Assembly (NCBI GenBank): GCA_019114115.1
Contig: DXGD01000181.1
Location: forward strand, 1-7,732
From: Candidatus Nesterenkonia stercoripullorum
GTDB lineage: Bacteria > Actinomycetota > Actinomycetes > Actinomycetales > Micrococcaceae
Direction of reading: 5' to 3'
Length of the DNA: 7,732 nucleotides
Shown: positions 1 to 6,295 of the stretch, one piece after another
Position numbering within the stretch: the stretch's first letter is position 1
How the letters are laid out: each line of letters opens with the position of its first letter
Translations under genes and position numbers: made by a program
Notes under the pieces: generated by a model
The model's input: only the letters and a program-made list of their open reading frames with translations
The model's database searches: none
Told to the model about the DNA's origin: nothing

Positions 1-13
1 TTACTCCGCCCGA

Positions 14-42
14 TGGTGATGGGACGAAACCTTAAGTATAAT
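14..42 (+). promoter_or_regulatory. Probable sigma-70-type promoter of the vapBC-like module
   Basis: A perfect TATAAT -10 hexamer lies at 37-42. Seventeen bases upstream, TGGTGA at 14-19 matches the TTGACA -35 consensus at only three of six positions, so the -35 half is weak. The promoter lies 42 bases upstream of the antitoxin ATG and overlaps the first base of the palindrome that follows. This arrangement fits a toxin-antitoxin promoter repressed by its own gene products. The -10 box is directly visible; the assignment of the -35 box is tentative. Confidence 0.6.
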
Positions 43-56
43 ACCTACCGTAGGTA
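42..56. promoter_or_regulatory. Palindromic operator candidate for TA autoregulation
   Basis: TACCTAC-C-GTAGGTA is a perfect inverted repeat with 7-base arms around one central base. Its first base is the last base of the -10 box, so a bound protein would cover the transcription start region. Phd/YefM and VapB antitoxins, alone or in complex with their toxin, commonly bind such palindromes to repress their own operon. The repeat is seen directly; that the antitoxin binds it is inference from family behaviour and position. Confidence 0.6.
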
Positions 57-83
57 CAGTTTGCGGGAAAGGAGAGACGGCCG

Positions 84-335
84 ATGAGCACTACCATCAC
101 CAGTCGCGAGTTCAACCGCGACGTCTCGGCAGCCAAGCGTGCCGCCGAGCAAGGGCCGGTCACGATCACCGATCATGGACGACCCTCACATGTGCTGCTC
201 ACCGCCGACGAGTTCGACCGACTCACGGGCCGACAGGAGCCGATGGGCGACCGTCTCTGGAAAGATCAGGACCCGAGCATCAGCCTCGGGCTGCCCGAGC
301 GTCGCATCGAGACCGAGAGGGAACTCGATCTGTGA
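84..335 (+). CDS. Type II antitoxin, Phd/YefM family (VapB-like)
   Basis: This 83-residue protein is the antitoxin of a PIN-domain toxin-antitoxin pair. It would bind and neutralise the downstream VapC-like RNase and repress the shared promoter. The N-terminal half has the Phd/YefM pattern: a SREFNRDVSAAKRAAE helix (about 7-22), then a VTITDHGRPSHVLL strand-turn-strand (26-39) and an ADEFDRL helix (41-47). The charged C-terminal tail (about 48-83) is the part expected to wrap the toxin. A GGAG ribosome-binding site at 71-74 sits nine bases before the ATG. The stop codon overlaps the toxin's GTG start by four bases (GTGA), so translation is probably coupled. The length of about 80 residues is normal for the family. 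The family call is firm; the VapB subtype rests on the partner. Confidence 0.88.
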   Translation: MSTTITSREFNRDVSAAKRAAEQGPVTITDHGRPSHVLLTADEFDRLTGRQEPMGDRLWKDQDPSISLGLPERRIETERELDL

Positions 336-742
336 AGTACCTGCTCGACACGAACGTCCTCAGCGACGCACGGAAGCAGGCCCACCCTCCGCTGAACGCA
401 TGGCTGGCCTCTCAGCCGCGGGCCGATCTGGCGATCAGCGTCGTCGCGCTGCTGGAACTCGAACGCGGTGTCCTGCGCCTGGAGCGCCGCGACCGGGCTG
501 CCGGTGCGCATCTGCGCGCGTGGCTGACCACGGACGTGCCCGCGGCATTCGCTGGCTCGATCCTCCCCGTCGACGAGCGCGTCGCACACCACACGGCACG
601 CCTGCACGTGCCAGACCCGATGCCCGAGATGGACGCCCTCGTGGCCGCCACAGCGCTCGACCACGGCCTCGTGCTCGTCACCCGCAACACCAAGGACTTC
701 CAGCGCGCGGGCATCGACGTGCTCGATCCCTGGGAGCTGTGA
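332..742 (+). CDS. vapC: VapC-like PIN-domain toxin (ribonuclease)
   Basis: This 136-residue PIN-domain protein is predicted to be a Mg2+-dependent endoribonuclease that inhibits growth by cutting tRNA, rRNA or other RNA when released from its antitoxin. The acidic active-site residues are visible in order: D6 in LLDTNVLS, E42 in the LLELERG stretch, D101 in MPEMDALVAATAL, and the closing TRNTKDF motif (N119, D122). Nothing essential is missing and the length is typical, so the toxin looks intact. The start is GTG at 332, overlapping the antitoxin stop, with a purine-rich AGAGGG at 316-321 as a plausible ribosome-binding site. No convincing terminator follows it. The RNA target cannot be read from the sequence. 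Confidence 0.92.
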   Translation: MKYLLDTNVLSDARKQAHPPLNAWLASQPRADLAISVVALLELERGVLRLERRDRAAGAHLRAWLTTDVPAAFAGSILPVDERVAHHTARLHVPDPMPEMDALVAATALDHGLVLVTRNTKDFQRAGIDVLDPWEL

Positions 743-1198
743 CCAGCGTCCTCGAAGCGTGCCGCACCCTCCGCCGGGATTCGTTGCGGTGCTCATCGTC
801 GCTCGGCATCGTGCCTTGTGACACAAAGCCTGTTCTTCCTCGTCATTCAGTCCTACGAGTAGCGGTTGCTCTCGTTGCTCCTCGTACTCCAGAAACGAGC
901 GTGGCCCCGCTTACTACCGGTCCGTTACCGCGTGCCAGGCAAGTCAGGTCATGTCCGCGAGAGGTAGTCTCCACTGAGGTTGCCCTACCAAGAAAACCAG
1001 TACCGCCGAGTAAGAGAACCTTCATATCTCTGCGGTGTCACACGGCCACCGCACGTCGTGGCTGATACTGCTGTGAAACGTCGGAACGTGTGGCGACGTC
1101 ACTCATACGCTCACCACGCTCCTCACCTTTCTCTCTCACCTGTTCGCCCAGAGCCTCACGACGCAGCACGCTCCACTGTCCGTGAACAGCGAGGTGGA
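743..1198. other. Gene-poor, lower-GC spacer between convergent blocks
   Basis: This 456-base spacer separates the toxin gene (+) from the sugar kinase (-). It holds no complete gene. Hand counting gives about 58% GC for 841-1140, visibly lower than the flanking kinase genes (one 60-base line at 2161-2220 counts 73%). Its only recognisable content is the - strand epimerase/reductase remnant at 843-1025, annotated separately. Small palindromic elements occur: TTGTG-A-CACAA at 816-826, and a near-tandem 9-base repeat (GTTGCTCTC then GTTGCTCCT) at 865-882. I see no tRNA, no insertion-sequence ends, and no hairpin strong enough to call a terminator for either converging block. Confidence 0.6.
843..1025 (-). 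pseudogene. N-terminal remnant of an NAD-dependent epimerase/reductase
   Basis: The 60-codon open frame begins MKVLLLGGTGFLGRA, the glycine-rich nucleotide-binding beta-alpha start of an extended short-chain dehydrogenase (NAD-dependent epimerase/dehydratase family). It continues with a second strand, RGHDLTCLARG, as expected for these proteins. Likeness to the family runs to about residue 46 (nt 888). After that it becomes a low-complexity Thr/Arg/Ala run and stops, whereas intact members are usually about 300 residues. The frames further downstream do not resume the family pattern. Composition is lower in GC than the neighbours, and the ribosome-binding site is poor. The best reading is a truncated, decayed gene end left by a past rearrangement. 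The alternative is a chance open frame, but the motif makes that less likely. Confidence 0.55.
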
Positions 1199-2080
1199 TC
1201 AGCTCTGACCTGCGGGAACGAAGTCCCTCGGATAGGACGACTGCGCTCCCGGCCGGGTCGCGGCTTCGGCGGCGAAAGCCGTCGCCCAGTCCAGGGCCGC
1301 GAGCATCGAATCACCGGCCGAGAGTCGTGCCACGAGCACCCCGGCAAAGGCATCCCCGCACCCGGTAGTGTCCACGGCGCGCACCGGGACGCCTGGCACC
1401 GTCACCGGCGAGGGCGTCCCGGCGGTATAGACCGAGGCACCGCGTGGGCCATGGGTGACCACGAGCGTCTCCAGCCCGGCAGAACCGGCCGGATCCGGCA
1501 GCTCGTCCGGGGACGCTCCGAGGAGCGTGCGGGCTTCGCCGTCGTTGACGATGACGAGGTCCACCTCTGCCAAGGAGACGGGCTGCACTGGCGACGGACT
1601 GAGGTTGAGCGCGACTTTCACACCGGCAGACCGGGCGCGCGCAGCAGACTCCAGCACAGTGCTCAGCGGGACCTCCAGGCTCAGCAGAAGCCAACGGGCG
1701 CCCCCTAGCGCCTGATCAGGGCAGTCCTTGCTGGTCAGGAGGGTATTCGCACCGGGGATCACCGTGATCGTGTTCTCGCCGTCCTGACGAAGGTGGATCA
1801 GCGCGGTACCGGTCTGCGCCTCGGCGGGCGTCAGCAGCGTGGTATCGACGCCGGCCTCCTCGAGGTCCGCGCGAGCCAGCTCCCCGGCTGGATCCGCACC
1901 GCATCGCGCGACGATCTGCACGGGCACTCCGGCGAGCGCACCGGCGACCGCCTGGTTGGCGCTCTTCCCGCCGGTGGCTGTCTGGGTGCCACGAGCCAGG
2001 ATCGTCTCGCCGGGGCCAGGGAACTCCGCCACATCGATGGTCAGATCATGATTGACCGACCCCATGACTATCAGGCTCAT
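1199..2080 (-). CDS. PfkB/ribokinase-family sugar kinase
   Basis: This 293-residue kinase uses ATP to phosphorylate a sugar or sugar-like alcohol in the cytoplasm. N-terminal MGSVNHDLTIDV (6-17) and GGKSANQAVA (37-46) form the ribokinase-type sugar-binding region; the usual form is GGKGANQA, here with Ser. NLSPSP (159-164) and NDGEARTLLG (179-188) are the expected middle motifs. The anion hole and catalytic base lie in DTTGCGDAFAG (237-247) with D243 as base; Cys replaces the usual Ala. The C-terminal GAQSSYP stretch is also ribokinase-like. I chose ATG at 2080 over GTG at 2083 because AGAGGAA (2088-2094) is then seven bases away. The gene overlaps the DhaK-DhaL stop (TGATG), implying coupled translation. 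It is the last gene of the unit. The family is certain; that its substrate is ribose is not, and the context argues for another sugar. Confidence 0.9.
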   Translation of the reverse strand: MSLIVMGSVNHDLTIDVAEFPGPGETILARGTQTATGGKSANQAVAGALAGVPVQIVARCGADPAGELARADLEEAGVDTTLLTPAEAQTGTALIHLRQDGENTITVIPGANTLLTSKDCPDQALGGARWLLLSLEVPLSTVLESAARARSAGVKVALNLSPSPVQPVSLAEVDLVIVNDGEARTLLGASPDELPDPAGSAGLETLVVTHGPRGASVYTAGTPSPVTVPGVPVRAVDTTGCGDAFAGVLVARLSAGDSMLAALDWATAFAAEAATRPGAQSSYPRDFVPAGQS

Positions 2081-3753
2081 CACTGGATTCCTCTCGCACG
2101 GGCAAGCTCGTTCAGGAAGTGTACCGCCGCCGCGCTGCCGGGGTCGCGCTGGCCCTTCGTGCGTTCACCCTGCCAGGCGGCGCGGCCGCGACGGTTCTGC
2201 CAGGTGTCGGTCTCCTCCAGCAGGCGCGCGGCTGTCTCAGCGAGCTGGCCTGCCTGCGCGTCTGCGGACTCTTCCAGCAGCGGGAGCAGGACGTCGAGCA
2301 CTGTCTTGTCGCCTGGCTGGGCGCCGCCTCGCGCAGCGATGCGCTCGGTGAAGGCGCGCAGGGCCTGACGGCCGTCGATCCTGGCGTCGTCGTCGGGAAG
2401 TGTCTCTGCGGCGGCTAGGACGCCGGCGGCTGTCAGCGCGGCGAAGGTCGAGGGATTGGCCTCCGCGAATTCCTGCCCGGCGCGGACGAGCAGGGCCCTG
2501 TCGCTGACGTTGTGCGGCATCTGGTCCAGGGCGGCGAGCACGGCAGCCGCGCCCTGAGACACGGTGATGCCCAGGTCCCCGTCGCCCACGGCGGCGTCGA
2601 GACTGCGCAGCTCCTCCGTATACTGCTGCATGCGCGGAAGCACGGCGTCCAGCAGCGGACGCAGGTCGCTGGTGCCGGAACTGCTGACGGGCTCCTGCGC
2701 GAAGTCCCTGGCGGCTCCGGCCTCCGGATAGCGGACATCAGAAGCACCGGCGGACCCCTGATGGAAGAACGGTGATTCAGCGGGCTCTTCGATGAGCGCC
2801 TCAAGCAGCTCATCGAGCTCCATGATCGAGACAGAGGCTCCGACCATTTCCAGGCTCGTGGCGTACTCCCCCACATAACGACGGACGATCGTGACCCCGC
2901 GACCGGAGAGCTCCTGCTCAAGCTTGCGGTAGATGAGATAGAGCTCTTCCGGCGGAGTCGCCCCGAGCCCATTGACCAGCACCGCCACGCGGGAACCAGC
3001 ATCGAGGGCCAGCTCCTTCTGGAGCTCGCCCAGGAAGCGCTCGGTGATCTCATCCGCCGTCTCCAGCGCACCCCGGTAGACGCCGCGCTCCCCGTGGATG
3101 CCGACGCCGATCTCCATCTCGCCCTCATCGAGCTCGAATGTCGGCTCTCCGGCGGCGGGCAGGATCGTCGGGCCCAGGCCCACCCCCATAGTCCGCGTCC
3201 GGGAGGCGGCGTCCTGCGCCAGGCGGGCCACCTCCTCCAGACTGTCTCCGCGCTCAGCCGCGGCTCCGGCGATCTTGTACGCCAGCACCAGACCCGCCAC
3301 ACCCCGACGCTCGTGCTCCCGCTCGACCGGCGCCGAGAGGATGTCATCAGTGCCGAGGACCGTTCGCACCGGCACGCCCTCCGCCCTCAGGACGTCCCCG
3401 GCCAGCCCGAAGTTGTACACGTCGCCGCCGTAGTTGCCGTAGAGGAAGAGCACGCCGGCCCCTCCCTCGACCGCGCGCGACGCGTCGAGGATCTGCTGCA
3501 CCGACGGCGAGGAGAACACGTTGCCCACCGCTGCCGCTGTGCACAGCCCGCGTCCGACGTACCCCAGGAACAGGGGAAGATGGCCTGATCCCCCGCCGGT
3601 GACGATCCCCACCCGGCCGCTGTGCGGTGCATCGGCGCGCACGAGTGCTCGCCCATCGGCGCTGGCGGGCCGGAGGGAGCCGGCATGGGCGTGGTAGATG
3701 CCGTCGAGGACTTCGTCGACGAATGTCTCTGGCTCGTTGATGATCTTGCGCAT
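2080..3753 (-). CDS. Fused DhaK-DhaL ATP-dependent dihydroxyacetone/ketose kinase
   Basis: This 557-residue enzyme is the single-chain, ATP-using type of dihydroxyacetone kinase (family length about 550-590). The DhaK domain (about 1-330) has GGGSGHLP (53-60, H58), GNYGGDVYNF (106-115, D111) and GIHGERG (218-224). H220 is the residue that forms the covalent hemiaminal with the keto substrate, and H58 and D111 match the catalytic acid/base pair. A linker (about 331-362) leads to the DhaL domain. That domain has Mg-ATP ligands D386, D391 and D393 in DAAVGDGDLG, the GAQPGDKTVLD motif (477-487), and a C-terminal GRAAWQGERTKG stretch. It departs from the canonical form at GGGSGHEP (Glu to Leu) and carries NPSTFAAL (433-440) where classical DhaL has TSGPL. 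The substrate may therefore be a different short ketose, such as a tetrulose. The start at 3753 is set by the GGAGG at 3760-3764; the upstream GTG would include that site. Confidence 0.93.
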   Translation of the reverse strand: MRKIINEPETFVDEVLDGIYHAHAGSLRPASADGRALVRADAPHSGRVGIVTGGGSGHLPLFLGYVGRGLCTAAAVGNVFSSPSVQQILDASRAVEGGAGVLFLYGNYGGDVYNFGLAGDVLRAEGVPVRTVLGTDDILSAPVEREHERRGVAGLVLAYKIAGAAAERGDSLEEVARLAQDAASRTRTMGVGLGPTILPAAGEPTFELDEGEMEIGVGIHGERGVYRGALETADEITERFLGELQKELALDAGSRVAVLVNGLGATPPEELYLIYRKLEQELSGRGVTIVRRYVGEYATSLEMVGASVSIMELDELLEALIEEPAESPFFHQGSAGASDVRYPEAGAARDFAQEPVSSSGTSDLRPLLDAVLPRMQQYTEELRSLDAAVGDGDLGITVSQGAAAVLAALDQMPHNVSDRALLVRAGQEFAEANPSTFAALTAAGVLAAAETLPDDDARIDGRQALRAFTERIAARGGAQPGDKTVLDVLLPLLEESADAQAGQLAETAARLLEETDTWQNRRGRAAWQGERTKGQRDPGSAAAVHFLNELARARGIQ

Positions 3754-3759
3754 AGGTGT

Positions 3760-3764
3760 CCTCC
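3760..3764 (-). promoter_or_regulatory. Strong ribosome-binding site fixing the DhaK-DhaL start
   Basis: On the - strand GGAGG lies six bases before the ATG at 3753 (protein start MRKIINEP). An in-frame GTG at 3774 would put this perfect Shine-Dalgarno core inside the coding region, so the ATG is preferred. The site sits in the 39-base gap after the aldolase-family gene, consistent with continued transcription and fresh ribosome loading. Confidence 0.75.
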
Positions 3765-3792
3765 GGTGGGTCACAGGGCTGAGTTCGACAGG

Positions 3793-4665
3793 TCAGACGG
3801 AGGCGAGCTCGCCGACCAGAGCGGCGATATGCTCGACGTCCTCTCGCGGAGCCGGGCTGACTGCAGAGCGAACAGGCCCTGCGCTGAAGCCGCGCGCGCT
3901 CACCCCGGCTTTCAGGTGGGTCAGGCTGCCGGCACGCACTGCAGCGACGGCGCGCTCGATACGATGCTGGCTGCCCTTCGCCGCGGCGTCGTCGTCGGCG
4001 GCCAGTGCCTCCCGCAGGGCGATGAACGGTTCGGGGTACACCGAGGACACACCCGAGACGATGCCGTCGCCGCCTGCGGAAGCGAGCCAGCCGAAGGAGA
4101 CGTCATTGCCGGAGTACACGGCGAAGCCTTCAGGCCGTGCCGCCAGGTAGGCAGCGACGCTCTCATCGCTCTCCCCGCTGATCTTGACCCCGGCGACGCC
4201 GAGCGCAGCCAGCTCAGCCAGGATCTCCGGACGCGAGGACGTGCCAGTGCGTGCTTCGAAGAGGTAGGCGTACACCTGAGCTGACCCGGCGGCCTCCACC
4301 AGCTGCCGGTAGTAGTCCACGACTTCGGGCTCGGGAGCAGGCTGATAGTACGGGGTCACCGCGGCGAGCTTGGTCGCGCCCTGCTGGACGGCGCGCTTGG
4401 TCAGCTCCACAGCCTGATACGCCGAAGGCGCCCCGACGTGGAAGAAGACCTGGTCCGCGCTGAATACGCCCAGAGTCGCCTCCAAGACCTGAAGACGCTC
4501 GTCATCGGAGAGAGCGGGGAACTCACCGGTCGTCCCGGCAGCGAACACCGCGTTCACCCCCTGCTCCTTGAGCCAGGCCAGGTGCTCCGTGGTGGCTGCG
4601 AGGTCCAGGGTCTGATCGGACTTCATCAGCGTAGGGGTGGCCGTGATGACCAAAGGGGTCTGCAT
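3793..4665 (-). CDS. DapA/NAL-family class I aldolase or dehydratase
   Basis: This 290-residue (beta/alpha)8-barrel protein belongs to the dihydrodipicolinate synthase / N-acetylneuraminate lyase family. These enzymes make or break a C-C bond through a lysine Schiff base with pyruvate or a related 2-oxo acid. K161 in GVKISGES is the Schiff-base lysine. GTTGE (44-48) binds the oxo-acid carboxylate. Y107 in TPYYQP and Y134 complete the proton relay, and R139 is kept. The stretch around Y134 reads YLFEART where DapA has YNxPxRT, so the aldehyde-side pocket differs and lysine synthesis is unlikely. GAAAGG-like GAAAGG (4671-4676) lies five bases before the ATG. It is followed 39 bases later by the DhaK-DhaL kinase, which suggests that its cleavage product is a phosphorylatable keto-compound. 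Candidates include 2-keto-3-deoxy sugar-acid aldolase or dehydratase; the exact reaction is open. Confidence 0.88.
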   Translation of the reverse strand: MQTPLVITATPTLMKSDQTLDLAATTEHLAWLKEQGVNAVFAAGTTGEFPALSDDERLQVLEATLGVFSADQVFFHVGAPSAYQAVELTKRAVQQGATKLAAVTPYYQPAPEPEVVDYYRQLVEAAGSAQVYAYLFEARTGTSSRPEILAELAALGVAGVKISGESDESVAAYLAARPEGFAVYSGNDVSFGWLASAGGDGIVSGVSSVYPEPFIALREALAADDDAAAKGSQHRIERAVAAVRAGSLTHLKAGVSARGFSAGPVRSAVSPAPREDVEHIAALVGELASV

Positions 4666-4795
4666 GTATACCTTTCGTGGATGACTGCCGGTGACCGGCG
4701 AACTATTGAACTATGGCATGGGGACGGGAACGCGAGGTCAGGTCAGCCGGATCAGCGGGCTGCCAGGGCGTGCTCCGGACTCGGACGATGGGGGG
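4666..4795 (-). promoter_or_regulatory. Intergenic region with inverted and direct repeats before the enzyme genes
   Basis: This 130-base gap is the largest within the gene train and lies between tctA and the aldolase-family gene. It contains an inverted repeat GCCGG-TGA-CCGGC (4687-4699) and, next to it, a direct repeat of GAACTAT at 4700-4706 and 4708-4714 (8-base period). The repeats begin about 20 bases before the start codon. They could be an operator, part of an internal promoter, or a processing site that sets different levels for transporter and enzymes. I could not identify convincing -35/-10 boxes or a terminator, so a separate promoter is only a possibility. Confidence 0.4.
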
Positions 4796-6295
4796 CTACC
4801 TCAGGAGAGCCTCCCGGCGGCCCAGGCGACGGCGGCGCACTGCCCGCAGCACCGGCGGCAGGGTCACCGCCAGTGCGCTGATCACCAGAATGACCATGGC
4901 GATCGGGCTGGAGAGGATATTGCCCGCTCCCCCGATCTCCAGCGAGCGGCGCAGATTGGACTCGGCGAGCTCGCCGAGAATGAGCCCGAGGACGACCGGG
5001 CCGGCGGGGAACCCGAATCTCCGCATGAACAGCCCCACCAGCCCGAACACCACCATCACCACGACGTCGACCGTGGAGTTGTTGACGGCGAAGGTGCCCA
5101 CCAGGCAGAACACGATGACGACGGTCCACAGGAAATGCGGCGGCAGCTCGAGGAGCTTGGCCACGCCCTTCATCCTGACCAGGCTCAGCACGAGAGTGAG
5201 GATCGTGGCGATGGCCATGATCCCGGCAATCGTATAGACCAGATCCGGCCGGGAGGAGAACAGCCCAGGACCGGGCTGGAACCCCCAGACCACCAGCGAG
5301 CCGATGAGCACGGCCATGACGGAGTCGCCGGGCACGCCCAGCGCCAGCGTCGTCGTCACGGAGGGGCCCAGCGTGGCGTTCGATGCGGTATCGCCTGCCG
5401 TGAGGCCCTCCAGGGATCCCTTGCCGAACTCCTCCGGATGCTTGGACGCCCCACGAGCGGCAGACCAGGAGGTGATGCCCGCGATGTCCCCGCCTGCGGC
5501 AGGCACAGCACCGACGACGGCGCCGACGCCCGTCCCGATCGCCACCGGCTTCACGATCTGACGCCGCTCCTCACGATTCGGCATCCAGCGGCCGAGGTTC
5601 TTGATCGGCTCCATCCCCTCCTTCTTGCGGGTCAGCATCTGGTCCAGCACATCGGCGATGCCGAAGAGCCCGATGATCACCGCGATGAAGGGCAGGCCGT
5701 CGGAGAGCTCGAGCACCCCGAAGGTCATCCGCTCGGTCCCGAGGATCGGGTCCCGGCCCACAGCGGAGAGGGCCAGCCCGAAGGCTCCTGCGGCAAGGCC
5801 CTTGAGGACATTGTTGCCCGAGACCCCGATCATCATCGTCAGCCCGAAGATGACCAGCGCGAAGATCTCCGCCGGGCCGAAGCGCAGGGCGACGTTCGCC
5901 AGCGGGATCGCCGCGAAGATGAGCACCAGCAGCCCGGCCAGCGTCCCGATGGCCGAGCCGAAGGCGGAGGTCGTCAGCGCGATGCCGGCCTTGCCCTGCT
6001 TGGCCATCGGATAGCCGTCGAACGTGGTGGCGATCGAGGCCGGCGTCCCGGGGGTGTTGACCAGGATGGCCGGCACGCGGTCACCGAAGTTCGCCGCGAC
6101 GTAGATGGTCAGCAGCACCGCCAGCCCGGGCACAGGATCCATCGTCAGGGTGAAGGTACTGGCCAGGGCCACTGCCATCGTAGCGGTGATGCCCGGGAAG
6201 GCGCCGATGAGGATACCGGCGAGCGCACCGATGAGGATGCACAGCAGGACAGTGGGGTCGGCGAGCTGCGCGAACCCTTCGAACACAGGACTCAT
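4796..6295 (-). CDS. tctA: Tripartite tricarboxylate transporter large membrane subunit TctA
   Basis: This 499-residue membrane protein is the transport channel of a TTT-type solute importer, which uses an ion gradient and an extracytoplasmic binding protein to take up organic acids. Many hydrophobic segments are spread over the chain (for example 15-32, 56-69, 105-136, 143-158, 200-217, 251-265, 325-338, 352-373, 390-405, 409-424, 464-484), with a basic C-terminus. The two TctA signature halves are visible: GAFPGITATM with AILVNTPGTPAS and TTFDGYPMAKQG (31-101), and AAGGDIAGITSW with SKHPEEFGKGSLEG, ASNA and LGVPGD (266-324). Differences from common TctA are GDRV for GGSI (71-74) and GDTASNA for the usual GPE-ANNA type. 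ATG at 6295 overlaps the tctB stop (ATGA), with AGGG at 6303-6306 upstream, so the longer in-frame extension is discarded. Confidence 0.95.
   Translation of the reverse strand: MSPVFEGFAQLADPTVLLCILIGALAGILIGAFPGITATMAVALASTFTLTMDPVPGLAVLLTIYVAANFGDRVPAILVNTPGTPASIATTFDGYPMAKQGKAGIALTTSAFGSAIGTLAGLLVLIFAAIPLANVALRFGPAEIFALVIFGLTMMIGVSGNNVLKGLAAGAFGLALSAVGRDPILGTERMTFGVLELSDGLPFIAVIIGLFGIADVLDQMLTRKKEGMEPIKNLGRWMPNREERRQIVKPVAIGTGVGAVVGAVPAAGGDIAGITSWSAARGASKHPEEFGKGSLEGLTAGDTASNATLGPSVTTTLALGVPGDSVMAVLIGSLVVWGFQPGPGLFSSRPDLVYTIAGIMAIATILTLVLSLVRMKGVAKLLELPPHFLWTVVIVFCLVGTFAVNNSTVDVVVMVVFGLVGLFMRRFGFPAGPVVLGLILGELAESNLRRSLEIGGAGNILSSPIAMVILVISALAVTLPPVLRAVRRRRLGRREALLR

Noticed and set aside
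266..826. 186-residue - strand frame opposite the toxin gene
   Set aside because: It is antisense to the well-supported PIN-domain gene and has no recognisable motif.
816..826. TTGTG-A-CACAA palindrome after the toxin gene
   Set aside because: The 5-base AT-rich arms give little stability and there is no following T-tract; an operator role cannot be supported without a neighbouring promoter.
1137..1196. Possible hairpin terminator after the sugar kinase (CACCTGTTC paired with GAACAGCGAGGTG)
   Set aside because: The arms match only with an insertion in one of them and are nearly 40 bases apart, with no T-run on the - strand; too weak to call.
3793..4665. Assignment of the aldolase-family gene as lysine-biosynthetic dapA
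   Set aside because: The YLFEART loop and the transporter/kinase neighbourhood do not fit biosynthesis, so only the family name is given.
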